A DNA stretch of 42,850 nucleotides from the NCBI RefSeq assembly GCF_018476525.1, contig NZ_JAHCST010000076.1:1-42850 (forward strand). Reading direction: 5' to 3'. This document shows, piece after piece, positions 14,796-23,122 of this stretch. The notes under the pieces are model-generated. The model was not told where the DNA came from. It searched no databases and was given only the letters and a program-made list of their open reading frames with translations. Made by a program: the position numbers and the translations under genes. The first letter of the stretch is position 1. Each line of letters starts with the position of its first letter. This DNA is from Acrocarpospora catenulata (GTDB lineage Bacteria; Actinomycetota; Actinomycetes; Streptosporangiales; Streptosporangiaceae).

Positions 14796-16562
14796 TCAGT
14801 CTCCCAGTTTCGAGATCTGGTCCTTGAACAGGGTGGTCGCGATGGACACCCGGCGTGGCTGGCCGCGTAGGAAGGCCTCTGCGAACTTCTTGGCCTGCTG
14901 GTACTCGACGCGGCCGGGCATGGGCGGTTCATCCGGGTCCACATCCACGTCGACGAGGGCGGGACCGTCGTAGGCCAGCGCCTCGGCCAGTGCCGGGGGC
15001 AGGTCCCCGGATTTGCTGATCTTGGCGCCGAAGCCGCCGCAGGCACGGGCCCAGGCGGAGTAGTCGGTCGGCGGCTCGGGGAAGCGGATGCCGTGTTCCG
15101 GGTAGCCGAGCACCATCTGTTCCCAGAGGATCTGGCCGAGCGAGTTGTTGTTGTTGATCACGACCTTGATCGGCAGATGGTGCTGGGCGGCGGTCAGGAA
15201 CTCGGCCATGAGCATGGCGAAACCGCCGTCGCCCACGTACGCGATGACCTGGCGTCCCAGGAAGGCGTGCCGGATGGCGATCGCGTAGGGCAGGCCCGGG
15301 GCCATCGAGGCGAGGTTGCCCGACAGGTAGAAGCCGCGGTCGCCGCGGATCGTCCAGTACCGGGCCGCCCAGGTGGCGATGGTGCCGCTGTCGCAGGTCA
15401 GAATGGCGTCGTCGGTGGCCAGGTCGTCGATGACCGAGACCACGTACTGCGGGGCGATCGGGTCGCGCTCCGGGTTGGCCAGCGCGGCCAGATCCGCCCG
15501 CCACTCATCCATTTTGTCCCGATATTTCGTGAGATGGCGGTGTTCGGTGCGTGGGGTGAGCAGCGGTAGCAGCGCGGCCAGCCCCTCCTTGGCGTCGCCG
15601 ATCACCGGCACGTCGGTGGGGACCCGGACCCCCGCCCGCGTCGGGTCGGCCTCCAGTTGCACGAACCTGGTGTGGTTCGGATCCGGCAGGTGCTTGGTGT
15701 ACGGGAAGTTGGTGCCCACCATGAACAGCACGTCCACGTCGTCGATCAACTCCGCCGTCGGCCGGGTGCCCAGCAGGCCGATCCCGCCCGTCGTGTACGG
15801 GGAGTCGTCCGGGACGACGGCCTTGCCCGGCAGGGTCTTGATGATCGGGGAGGCCAGCGCCTCGGCCACCGCGAGCACCTCGGCCCTGGCGTGCAGCGCG
15901 CCCGCGCCGACCAGCATGGCCGGGCGTTTGGCCTTGTTGAGGACCTCCGCGGCGGCCTCCAGGTCTGGCTGGCGGGGGCGGCCGGGCGGCCGGAGGTAGA
16001 TCGGCGCGGTGCGCGGCGGGCGGGCCGGGGCGACGTGCTGCCACGGGTCGGTGCCCGCGTCGGCGACCTGGACGTCGTTGGGGATGGTCAGGTGGGCGAC
16101 CCCGCTCCTGGCGTACGCGGTGCGTACGGCCACGTCCACCAGGGACGGTAGCTGGACCGGGTTGGTGACCATCATCGTGTACTCGGCGACGTCCCCGTAC
16201 AGGCGGTCGAGGTTGACCTCCTGTTGGTAGCCCGTGCCGAGGACGGAGGTCTCCTGCATGCCCGTGATAGCCAGGACCGGGACGTGGTCGAGTTTGGCGT
16301 CGTACAAACCGTTGAGCAGGTGGATGCCGCCCGGGCCCGAGGTGGCGAGGCAGACGCCGAGACGACCGGTCGCCTTGGCATGGGCGGTGGCCATGAAGGC
16401 CGCCGCCTCCTCATGATGAACCAGGAAGAACCGCACCCGATCCTGGTGCCTCCGCAGCCCCTCCATGATCCCGTTGATGCCGTCACCGGGGATCCCGAAG
16501 ACCGTATCCACTCCCCAGTCGGCAAGCCGCTCCACCAGCGCTTCTGAAACCATGCGTGCCAT
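14796..16562 (-). CDS. Thiamine-diphosphate enzyme, pyruvate oxidase/PoxB-like
   Basis: A 588-residue ThDP-dependent enzyme of the POX/acetolactate synthase superfamily. The catalytic glutamate lies in FFLVHHEEAAAFMATAHAK (E51), the FAD/ADP middle domain follows, and the ThDP motif begins GDGGFAMLMAEF and ends VVINNNN. Sequence style fits PoxB-like pyruvate oxidase (quinone-linked, giving acetate and CO2) better than biosynthetic acetolactate synthase: it stands alone without a regulatory subunit and next to a quinone-type dehydrogenase. The ATG at 16562 (MARMVSE) begins the conserved N-terminus; the long upstream extension of the frame has no family similarity. First gene of a two-gene operon. 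Confidence 0.87.
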   Translation of the reverse strand: MARMVSEALVERLADWGVDTVFGIPGDGINGIMEGLRRHQDRVRFFLVHHEEAAAFMATAHAKATGRLGVCLATSGPGGIHLLNGLYDAKLDHVPVLAITGMQETSVLGTGYQQEVNLDRLYGDVAEYTMMVTNPVQLPSLVDVAVRTAYARSGVAHLTIPNDVQVADAGTDPWQHVAPARPPRTAPIYLRPPGRPRQPDLEAAAEVLNKAKRPAMLVGAGALHARAEVLAVAEALASPIIKTLPGKAVVPDDSPYTTGGIGLLGTRPTAELIDDVDVLFMVGTNFPYTKHLPDPNHTRFVQLEADPTRAGVRVPTDVPVIGDAKEGLAALLPLLTPRTEHRHLTKYRDKMDEWRADLAALANPERDPIAPQYVVSVIDDLATDDAILTCDSGTIATWAARYWTIRGDRGFYLSGNLASMAPGLPYAIAIRHAFLGRQVIAYVGDGGFAMLMAEFLTAAQHHLPIKVVINNNNSLGQILWEQMVLGYPEHGIRFPEPPTDYSAWARACGGFGAKISKSGDLPPALAEALAYDGPALVDVDVDPDEPPMPGRVEYQQAKKFAEAFLRGQPRRVSIATTLFKDQISKLGD

Positions 16563-16672
16563 GTGTCCCGCCCTTCCCCTCACCACCCAACCCAAAAGAC
16601 CCAGAACCCCAAAAACCCGGATAAATCGCCACAATCGACATTTGACGTGGGTGGCAACCCAGGGCCATCTGG

Positions 16673-16688
16673 CCGAACCGCGGTTCGG
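16673..16688. promoter_or_regulatory. Perfect 16-bp palindrome upstream of the ThDP operon
   Basis: CCGAACCG-CGGTTCGG is a perfect palindrome in the 262-base divergent gap between the ThDP enzyme (start 16562) and the CYTH gene (start about 16825). It is a candidate operator for either gene; no regulator gene lies adjacent. Confidence 0.4.
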
Positions 16689-16824
16689 GTCGCCTCTTAC
16701 CCGCCAAGGGCAGTCCAGCGAGGCGTTTCCTGCTCGTGGGGGCGCCGTGATTTCCCCGGCCCGGACGATTGATTCTCCGGTGCGGAGAGCACAGCCCCGT
16801 TTAAGCTCCACGTGACAAAAGCGG

Positions 16825-17391
16825 GTGGCGGTGAAGGGGTGGCAAGAGGTGCAGGAGATCGAGGTCAAGTATCGGCTGCGCGACCTGCCCGCCCTGGAGC
16901 AAGCCCTCGCCGAACGTGGGCTGGTTCTCTCTGCTCCGATAACCCAGGATGATCAAGCCTATGCACACCCGGACTGGGCCTACGGCCAGTCCAAGGTGGG
17001 TGTGCCGTTTGCGCGCCTGCGTACCCAAGGCGACCAGCACGTGTTCACGGTGAAAACGCCGCTGGAGAACGAAATGAGCTGCCTGGAACACGAATCGGAG
17101 GTGGCCGATCGTGATCAAATGCACCGGGCGATAACTCAAATGGGTTTCCGCCCGACCGTACGGATCGTGAAGATCCGCCGGGTCGCCCGGATGGGCGGGA
17201 TGGCCTTGTGCGTGGACCAGGTTGAGCACGCCGGAGTCTTCTTGGAGATCGAGACCGTTCTTGACATGAACGAGTCCGGCACCGCTGCTCAGGAGCGACT
17301 GGACACCTTCGCCCGGTCCCTGGGCGTAGAACTGGAGCGAACCACGGACACCTACGACTCCCTGGTCCGTGCCGCCTTGATTTCCGCCTAG
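16825..17391 (+). CDS. CYTH-domain protein (class IV adenylate cyclase / thiamine-triphosphatase-like)
   Basis: A 188-residue CYTH protein with the family signature ExExK in EIEVKYRLRD (near residue 11) and alternating basic and acidic strands (FARLRTQGDQHVFTVKTPLE, then RIVKIRRVARM, then VFLEIETVLD) that form the triphosphate tunnel. Members hydrolyse or cyclise nucleoside or inorganic triphosphates with two metal ions; the exact substrate cannot be predicted. The start is uncertain: GTG codons at 16825, 16831 and 16849 are all in frame before the ExExK strand. Its stop overlaps the end of the methyltransferase remnant on the other strand. Confidence 0.8.
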   Translation: MAVKGWQEVQEIEVKYRLRDLPALEQALAERGLVLSAPITQDDQAYAHPDWAYGQSKVGVPFARLRTQGDQHVFTVKTPLENEMSCLEHESEVADRDQMHRAITQMGFRPTVRIVKIRRVARMGGMALCVDQVEHAGVFLEIETVLDMNESGTAAQERLDTFARSLGVELERTTDTYDSLVRAALISA

Positions 17392-17736
17392 AACAACGCG
17401 ATCTCCTCTGGCTCGGCTAGCGTCCGGCTGTCGAGAAGGGTTCCATCCACGTGGAGGCTGAGGGTGGGCCGCGAGACGGCCACCGGCCCGGTCGCGTCCT
17501 CGGCCATAACCCCGTCGATCTGGGTCACCCACGTCTTGTCGGTATAGGTGAGGGCGAGCCAGTCGCCGGCACTCATCTCCGATCGGCGTACCGGGATCCA
17601 TCCGCGCCCGTGTTCGTGCCGATAGACGGCCTCGTCCGAGGAACAGTTCCCGTGGCACCGTCGCCAACGCCGCGTGCCAGTCCGGAGAGCCGATCGCATC
17701 GGCCATCCGGTGGCGGAGTTTGCCCGCCAGGCTCAT
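17388..17736 (-). pseudogene. Frameshifted, truncated protein-isoaspartate-type methyltransferase remnant
   Basis: The N-terminus of a PCMT-like methyltransferase is spread over two frames. MSLAGKLRHRMADAIG..PRELFL is read from the ATG at 17736, which still has a GGAGGGAC site. After about 17637 the similarity continues one frame over as DEAVYRHEHGRGWIPVRR and later TWVTQIDGVMAEDATGP. The frame stops at 17388 before any S-adenosylmethionine-binding domain. Such N-terminal modules occur in methyltransferases of actinobacterial peptide (FxLD-type) systems; no peptide gene is seen here. A frameshift plus loss of the catalytic domain marks it as dead. Confidence 0.65.
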
Positions 17737-17816
17737 GTGCACGTCCCTCCAGACGGGAGCCGACCTGCTTGCGCAAATCTTTCAGCCGGGCGCATGCCGC
17801 CCCTCCCATTCCGGCT

Positions 17817-18245
17817 TCACGCTTGCGGACCATTTGCCGGCTCCTGGCCGGTCGGGCACGGGTAGTTGAGAGCATGCGCGTCGGGGCAGCCGACCACCGC
17901 TGTGTGGCTGTAACGCTCTCCCTTCAGCCAATGGCCCCATGCCATGCTGCCGCAATTCTCCAGCGCGGCACGGGCGCCCAGGAGGCGTCCATCACCACCC
18001 CCCAAAAGCTCTTCTTGATCCGGGTAGGCAAAGGACGGAGCGAGTTGCCGCCATTGTTCCTCCAGCCAGGATAGAACCGTTTTAAGATTTCCCGTTGCTT
18101 TGATGTGCGTTCGGGGCTTGAGAAGCCAGTCGCACATACGGAAGGGCGGTAGCGGAGAATTACGGAATTCGTCTGGGGGTGTAGGTGGGAGCGGTGGTCT
18201 ACGGACCCCGTCCGTCTCTCCAGAGAAGAGGTTTGACCAATCCAT
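17817..18245 (-). CDS. Hypothetical protein, unrecognised
   Basis: A 142-residue open frame with a protein-like composition and lower GC than its surroundings. It has a proline-rich N-terminus, then MCDWLLKPRTHIKATGN, a helical Trp-rich stretch (KTVLSWLEEQWRQLAPSF) and four further cysteines toward the C-terminus. The start at 18245 lacks a clear ribosome site; internal starts such as the Met near residue 37 are possible. It lies in the decayed zone next to the methyltransferase remnant and may itself be degenerate. No function assigned. Confidence 0.45.
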   Translation of the reverse strand: MDWSNLFSGETDGVRRPPLPPTPPDEFRNSPLPPFRMCDWLLKPRTHIKATGNLKTVLSWLEEQWRQLAPSFAYPDQEELLGGGDGRLLGARAALENCGSMAWGHWLKGERYSHTAVVGCPDAHALNYPCPTGQEPANGPQA

Positions 18246-18292
18246 TGGTAGGCGTGGAAGTGCTGCGGCATCTCATCTCCACTATGAGCGGC

Positions 18293-18324
18293 GGCCCCCG
18301 CGTGAGGACGCGCGGGGGCCTTTT
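18293..18324 (+). terminator. Strong hairpin with T-tract
   Basis: GGCCCCCGCG (18293-18302) pairs perfectly with CGCGGGGGCC (18311-18320), followed by TTTT on the plus strand. It lies just beyond the stop of the DUF397 gene (minus strand), but the T-tract orientation suits a plus-strand transcript, for which no upstream gene survives. Confidence 0.7.
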
Positions 18325-18331
18325 CCGGTGT

Positions 18332-18550
18332 TTAGAGCGTCCCTACGCCGGCGGCGAAGCCGACCAGCTCATCATGCGTGAACCGCAGCGTTCCGGCTGC
18401 GGGGTTCTTGCTGTCCCGCAGCGCGAACGCGCCCGGCTGTTCCGGAATGGGCGCGATTTCCACGCAGGTTTCCTGGTCTTCTTCCTGCTGGTTTCCGCCG
18501 CAGAGACGGCGGAAGGCCGCCCCCGTCAAATCTGCGTCATAGATGTCCAT
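18332..18550 (-). CDS. DUF397-domain protein
   Basis: A 72-residue protein. After a short N-terminal helix, a Cys-containing strand (ETCVEIAPIPEQPGAFALRD), SKNPAAG and LRFTHDELVGFAAGV match the DUF397 pattern. DUF397 proteins are usually small partners of XRE-DUF5753 regulators in actinomycetes (the AbaA/WhiJ type). Here no XRE gene is adjacent; the nearest upstream gene on this strand is the triple-GntR regulator, 230 bases away. The ATG at 18550 is 5 bases after a perfect AGGAGG. The gap 18551-18780 shows no other gene. Confidence 0.82.
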   Translation of the reverse strand: MDIYDADLTGAAFRRLCGGNQQEEDQETCVEIAPIPEQPGAFALRDSKNPAAGTLRFTHDELVGFAAGVGTL

Positions 18551-18780
18551 GTACACCTCCTCTCACAATGTCGAATTGATTTCCCGATCCGAGGCACTGG
18601 AAATGGTGACCGGCCGGGAGGTCTGGGCGATCCGCAGAGGGATCTGGTTTGTCGTTTTAAGAAGTCACAAACGGCTGTTAATGAAGGTGTGCGGACGGCT
18701 GAATTCGGCGCCTATGCCGATTCATGTCGGTGCGAGACGGACCGGTAGGAGAGCTGTCCCTCCTCACCGGCTCGGCGATC

Positions 18781-19857
18781 TCATCGGTCAGGGGCCGGGG
18801 AGCCGTCTCGGAACACCGGCCAAAGCTTGGGAGGTGCGGCGATGGGCCGGCGGTTGTCGATGCGCATGATCCAGCCGAGGGATTCCAGCAGCCGTATCGC
18901 TTCGTCGATGGTTCGGAAACTGACGTCGTACTGTGCCTTCAGTTGCTCGCGCAGGGGGATGACGTGGAGGATCGGGAGACTGCCGGTGAAGATCTCGGCG
19001 GCCAGGTCGGCGGCGATCTGCTGGTATAGCGGGAGGGGATGTCCGGCTGTGGCCGGGCCGGTGAAGCAGGCCCAGCCGGAGACGTTGTGGATCAGGCCGC
19101 GGTCGATCAACTCGCGCAGGGCCCGCCGGGCGGTGGCGTCGGAGATCGCGAATTCCCGCCGTAGTCCTCCGACGCTGGCGAATTGCTGCCCGGGGCGGTA
19201 CCGTCCGGTGGCGATCCGGCCGGCCATGATGTTGGCGACCTGCGCATAGAGGTATGTCGGGGCTCCACGTTTGATCGCGTCGGGGCCGGTCAGGGCGCTG
19301 TCCGCAGGGTCTGCGGTGCGTATGGGGGTGTAGCTGGTCGGGCTGTTGTCGCCGCCGGCCTGCCGCTGTGCCAGGAGTACGTCCACGCCGGGAATCGGGA
19401 GGTTGCCGCATGGGGCGGCGTACAGCGTGCCTGTGTTCGGATCCTCGCGCGGCAGGAGGGGGGTGACGCCGGGCACGCCGACGACGTAGCCCAGGCCCGG
19501 TACCAGGCGGATGAAATGCCGGTCGGCCAGTTGGCGCAGGATGCGGCGGGCGGCCCAGGCCGGAAGGTCGTGGGTGTGGGTCAGTTTCTGGACGCTGGGC
19601 ATCCGGGTGCCCTGGGCGAGCCTGCCGTCGGAGATCTGGTGGGCCAGGTGCTCGGTGATGTCGCGGCAGCGGCTGCGCAGGATGGCCCAGCCCGGCCCGC
19701 CCTTCGGCTCCAACCTGGGCCTGGCCTGGGACGGGGGCTGCGACGGGGGGCGGGTTTCCCTGTCGGGCAATGCTGCCATGGCCTGCTGTTTCCCGCCTCC
19801 CCCTGATACGGCGACCAGGCGCGGGCGCTGGGACATGGTGTCGGTCATGTCACTCAC
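18781..19857 (-). CDS. Protein with three tandem GntR-type winged-helix domains
   Basis: A 358-residue putative DNA-binding protein. After a disordered Pro-rich N-terminus, three GntR-like winged helices follow at about 55-127 (ITEHLAHQISDGRLAQGTRM), 200-268 (YLYAQVANIMAGRIATGRYR, then ISDATARRALRELIDRGLI) and 274-345 (PLYQQIAADLAAEIFTGSLP, then VSFRTIDEAIRLLESLGWI). Ordinary GntR regulators have one such domain plus a ligand domain; no effector domain is visible here. The GTG at 19857 overlaps the stop of the TPR gene (GTGA), so the two are coupled; ATG 19848 is an alternative. Function unknown; perhaps it binds an extended or multi-half-site operator. Confidence 0.78.
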   Translation of the reverse strand: MSDMTDTMSQRPRLVAVSGGGGKQQAMAALPDRETRPPSQPPSQARPRLEPKGGPGWAILRSRCRDITEHLAHQISDGRLAQGTRMPSVQKLTHTHDLPAWAARRILRQLADRHFIRLVPGLGYVVGVPGVTPLLPREDPNTGTLYAAPCGNLPIPGVDVLLAQRQAGGDNSPTSYTPIRTADPADSALTGPDAIKRGAPTYLYAQVANIMAGRIATGRYRPGQQFASVGGLRREFAISDATARRALRELIDRGLIHNVSGWACFTGPATAGHPLPLYQQIAADLAAEIFTGSLPILHVIPLREQLKAQYDVSFRTIDEAIRLLESLGWIMRIDNRRPIAAPPKLWPVFRDGSPAPDR

Positions 19858-21368
19858 CGGCCCCGGAGACGGTCGAGTGTGAGTGTGATCTGCCGCCGCA
19901 GTTGGGTGGCCAGCGGGTCGTCGAACCCGTTCAGGGCCGTCAGTGCCTGTTCCCAGCAGGTCCGGGCCTGCGGCGATCGCCCCAAGGAATCCAGGGATGT
20001 GGCCGTGGAGTGCAGGTTGATGGCCTGATGCCAATGGTTGCCGGACTCCCGGTGGGCGGGTTCGGCGGCCTGGTGGAGGGCGAGGGCTTCCTCCGGATGT
20101 CCCTGGTCCTGGCAGGTCTGCCCGGCGCCGTCCAACGCCAGAGCCTCCCGGCTGCGGTCTCCGAGCTCGCGGTTGATGGCGGCAGCCTCCTGGAAGCTGT
20201 GCAGCGCGTCTTCGTGCTGCCCGGCCGCGCGCTGAAGGCGGCCCAACTCCAGCAGCCCATAGCCTCGCCACATCGGGTTGCGGGCATCGGCGGCGATGGC
20301 CAGCGCGGCGTCGATCGAGGTGCGGGCGGCGGTCAGGTCACCGCCTGCCCGCTGCGCCCGGCTGAGCAAAGCCAGCGCGTTGCCTTGGGACGAGCGGTCA
20401 CCCAGAGCGGCGAACACCTCCGCGGTTTTGGTCAGGGTCTGCGCCGCCTCGGTGTGCCCGCCGAGTCCGATGAGGGCTTCGGCGGTGTTGGCGCGGGCCA
20501 CGGCCACCCAGCGGGTCATGCCGAGTTCGGCGAAGACGGCCGAGCTGTCCTGGAAATGCGTACGGGCCTGCCGCAGCTGCCGGTGGCGCAAGGCGAGCAG
20601 GCCCAAGGCGTTGTGGCAACGGGCCTGGCCGAAGCGGTCAGCCAGGCGGCCGAAGATGGCCAGCGCGGCGCGGTGGCTGAGCCGTGCCTCCTCCAGGCGG
20701 CCGGTCTGGGCGTACAGCTTGGCGAGGTTCTCGGTCGTCAGCGCCTGCCCGGCCAGATCACCCTCGGCCACGGCGGAGTCGGCGGCGATGGTCGCGGTGG
20801 ACTCCCAGTCGGCGAAGACGCCCCGCTGGGCGTAGACGGACCGCAGTGTGACGGCCAGCCGCCAGGCCAGCCCGTGCACCCCCGCCTCGGCGGCCACCCG
20901 CACGACGGAGACGAGGTTGATCCGTTCGCTCCCCCACCAGGCCAGCGCCGCTTCCGGTTGGTCGAAGGGCAGGGGTCGCACCCCGGCCGGGACCTCGATC
21001 TTCAGATCGTAGGAGTCGTAGGGGGTCAGGGTGTGCCCGAGCCAATCGGCTGTATGCAGGTACCAGGAGACCAGCCGCAGGCGTGCTTGATCGGCCTCCG
21101 AGTCGTCCCTGCGGGCCTGCTCTGCCGCAGCGGTGCGGAAGGACTCCGGGAGCAGGAAACGGCCGGGCGCAGTCTGCGTGATCATGCCCGCCTTGGCCAG
21201 CAGTTCCAACTGCTGCCGGACCGGTCCGGTCCGCTCCCCGGCCAGCGCGGCGGCCGACTCCAGCGAGAACTCCACCCCGGGATGCAGACCGAGCAGCCGG
21301 AACAACCGCGCAGCGCCCTCCGGCAGCGCCGATTCCCCTTCCCGCTCACGATCTTTCTGGTCTTCCAT
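19854..21368 (-). CDS. TPR protein resembling the C-terminal part of an NB-ARC/AfsR-type regulator
   Basis: A 504-residue cytoplasmic protein. Residues about 18-80 (AARLFRLLGLHPGVEFSLES, then LLAKAGMITQTAPGRFLLP) look like the winged-helix domain that follows the NTPase in STAND proteins. Residues about 180-490 are a superhelix of roughly seven tetratricopeptide repeats (for example GQALTTENLAKLYAQTGRLE and RNPMWRGYGLLELGRLQRAA). The NB-ARC NTPase (P-loop) and the SARP DNA-binding domain found in AfsR relatives are absent. The ATG has a GGGAGAG site, so the gene appears designed, not cut, at this end. It is coupled to the triple-GntR gene, which could supply the DNA binding. Confidence 0.82.
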   Translation of the reverse strand: MEDQKDREREGESALPEGAARLFRLLGLHPGVEFSLESAAALAGERTGPVRQQLELLAKAGMITQTAPGRFLLPESFRTAAAEQARRDDSEADQARLRLVSWYLHTADWLGHTLTPYDSYDLKIEVPAGVRPLPFDQPEAALAWWGSERINLVSVVRVAAEAGVHGLAWRLAVTLRSVYAQRGVFADWESTATIAADSAVAEGDLAGQALTTENLAKLYAQTGRLEEARLSHRAALAIFGRLADRFGQARCHNALGLLALRHRQLRQARTHFQDSSAVFAELGMTRWVAVARANTAEALIGLGGHTEAAQTLTKTAEVFAALGDRSSQGNALALLSRAQRAGGDLTAARTSIDAALAIAADARNPMWRGYGLLELGRLQRAAGQHEDALHSFQEAAAINRELGDRSREALALDGAGQTCQDQGHPEEALALHQAAEPAHRESGNHWHQAINLHSTATSLDSLGRSPQARTCWEQALTALNGFDDPLATQLRRQITLTLDRLRGR

Positions 21369-21588
21369 TTCTCTCCCTACCCTGTGGACGGCTGATCGGG
21401 GGAAATTCCTAAGCGCGAATCAGTGCATTCAGAAGGCGTGCGAAAAGAACGGCACGGTGGGATTGGGAAATGGGGAACCGAAAGGAAGATGCTGCGGCGA
21501 ATGAATGAAGCTTCGTTGATGGCATGGTTCAAACAGTAGGAACGCGCGCTTTCAGTGCTCAACAAACTTGTACGAACTTGTACGCCGA

Positions 21589-21702
21589 TTACTCCAGAGC
21601 CTTGATGGCTGCGGCGACAAGGTGGCGCGCCTGTCCTCTGTAGACAGCAGATTTCGCCAGTTGCGTGAAGTGCCTAACGTAGGTGCGATTTCGCAGGGCA
21701 AC
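21589..21702 (-). pseudogene. Duplicated C-terminal remnant of an XRE-DUF5753 gene
   Basis: Reading the minus strand, this stretch encodes a tail ending SAVYRGQARHLVAAAIKALE before a TAA. It lines up with the last residues of the adjacent intact regulator (SDAVYGERARALITTAIEPFE, TAA). The DNA after both stop codons is also similar (GAGTAATCGGCGTACAAG against GAGTAACCGACGTAGAGA). It is therefore a decayed second copy of the gene's 3' end in tandem. The remainder of the 21369-21588 gap up to the TPR gene shows no gene. Confidence 0.7.
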
Positions 21703-21727
21703 GAGTTTGTGCGAGTCTCTACGTCGG

Positions 21728-22576
21728 TTACTCAAAGGGTTCGATAGCTGTGGTGATCAGCGCTCGTGCTCTTTCGCCGTAGACCGCATCACTGGCCAGG
21801 TTGTTGAAGCACCTCACGTAGAGGGCGACCTCGCGCGGTTGAGTGATGGTGATGATGGCGGAGGTCAGTTCGATGGATACGGTATTATCCCCGTAGATGT
21901 GGAAGGTCTCCGTCAGCTTCTGCTTACGTCTCGCAGCCAGGGGAATAACACCGAGGGAGAGGTTCGGCTGACGCATGCCACTCAGCAGGCAATCTAGCTG
22001 CTCACGCATCACATCGTCATCGAAAGGTCGGTTGTACAAGACCGATTCCTCGATGATCATTGCGCAGTTTCGGGCGGGGTCTCGCAGGAAGCGGCGACGA
22101 GCCACTCGCGCTCTTACCGCCTCATCGATATCGTTTGCTGAGGCTTGATGGAACTCATTGAAGCGGACCATAATTGCCCGCATGTAAGCCGGAACCTGCA
22201 AAGGCCAAGGAATTAGGTTAGAGCTGTAGAAACGATAGTTGAGATTATCGCTGTATAGCTTCAGTCCCAGATCCTGCATGTGCCTCTGGCTGCGATTGAC
22301 ACGCCGCCACTCTACGTAAGCATTCTCTGCATTGCGGCTGGCCGCGATCAGGTTGGGAATCTCCTGTGGGACACCACAAATCTGACACCATATGCGGATG
22401 TCTTCGTCTGACGGCGGTGTTCGGCCATTAATTAGCCGGGAGCACTTCGACTCCTCCCAGCCGGCGTGCCTGGCCAACGCCCGAGAAGTCAGTCCCGCAT
22501 CGCGGAGAAGCTCTCGTAATCTATCGGCGATGGCCTGGCGCGCCTGCTGTACACTGCTTGACTGTGAATTAGCCAC
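21728..22576 (-). CDS. XRE-family regulator with DUF5753 domain
   Basis: A 282-residue regulator. The helix-turn-helix is at about 17-55 (RELLRDAGLTSRALARHAGW, then ESKCSRLINGRTPPSDEDI), and the rest is the DUF5753 sensor-like domain (LIPWPLQVPAYMRAIM, then RRRFLRDPARNCAMIIEESV). This is the WhiJ-like architecture common in actinomycetes. The GTG start at 22576 has only a weak ribosome site but follows the DUF6879 stop by 18 bases, so it is probably the last gene of a three-gene operon. Local GC is lower than in the metabolic regions. Confidence 0.88.
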   Translation of the reverse strand: MANSQSSSVQQARQAIADRLRELLRDAGLTSRALARHAGWEESKCSRLINGRTPPSDEDIRIWCQICGVPQEIPNLIAASRNAENAYVEWRRVNRSQRHMQDLGLKLYSDNLNYRFYSSNLIPWPLQVPAYMRAIMVRFNEFHQASANDIDEAVRARVARRRFLRDPARNCAMIIEESVLYNRPFDDDVMREQLDCLLSGMRQPNLSLGVIPLAARRKQKLTETFHIYGDNTVSIELTSAIITITQPREVALYVRCFNNLASDAVYGERARALITTAIEPFE

Positions 22577-22594
22577 TTGCGCTGAATATGCACA

Positions 22595-23122
22595 TCAGGC
22601 TGGCCGGTACTCCCAGTGATCGAGCGCGCGTGCCCATACGACCTCGAAAGCTGTCGTGCACAGCATGGCTTCAGCCCGATCACTGGAGAGTTCATAGCCT
22701 GCCGGGTCGCCGTCGCCTGTTTGGAAGACCCAGCATAGAAGGCTGTCGTCGACCTGCCAGAAGTCACATCCCGGCAATGCAATGGCTTTCGCCAGCGGTC
22801 GAGGCAGCCACCGAACCCGCTCGCCTCCTGCCAGGTTGGAATAAGGAGTCGCCATATGCTCGTAGCGGATGTAGTTGGTGACTGGCTCGGAAATAATCCG
22901 TGCGCGACGAAAGGTAACCCCGCGTGCTGTAGTTTCTCGCACCAGATTCACCCAGGGCCCGATGAAGGACTTGTCAATCTCTGCGGCGACCTCCTCGGAA
23001 GCACCCCCACACCACGCCTTGTAGCCGGGCCCGCCAGCGCCGTAGGTGTCACGCATTTCCAGGTGGGTAACCTGGTGCTGAGCATGTGCGAATAGCTCAG
23101 TCAAAGTGTGGATCATTGCCAC
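22595..23122 (-). CDS. DUF6879-family protein
   Basis: A 175-residue protein of the DUF6879 type, recognised from its layout (LFAHAQHQVTHLEMRDTYG, VRETTARGVTFRRARIISEP, then GCDFWQVDDSLLCWVFQTGD). Biochemical role unknown; these proteins usually accompany XRE-DUF5753 regulators, as here. The GTG at 23122 has GGGAG 7 bases upstream and overlaps the preceding small gene by 26 bases; an ATG at 23116 is the alternative. Middle gene of the small-ORF, DUF6879, XRE operon. Confidence 0.85.
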   Translation of the reverse strand: MAMIHTLTELFAHAQHQVTHLEMRDTYGAGGPGYKAWCGGASEEVAAEIDKSFIGPWVNLVRETTARGVTFRRARIISEPVTNYIRYEHMATPYSNLAGGERVRWLPRPLAKAIALPGCDFWQVDDSLLCWVFQTGDGDPAGYELSSDRAEAMLCTTAFEVVWARALDHWEYRPA

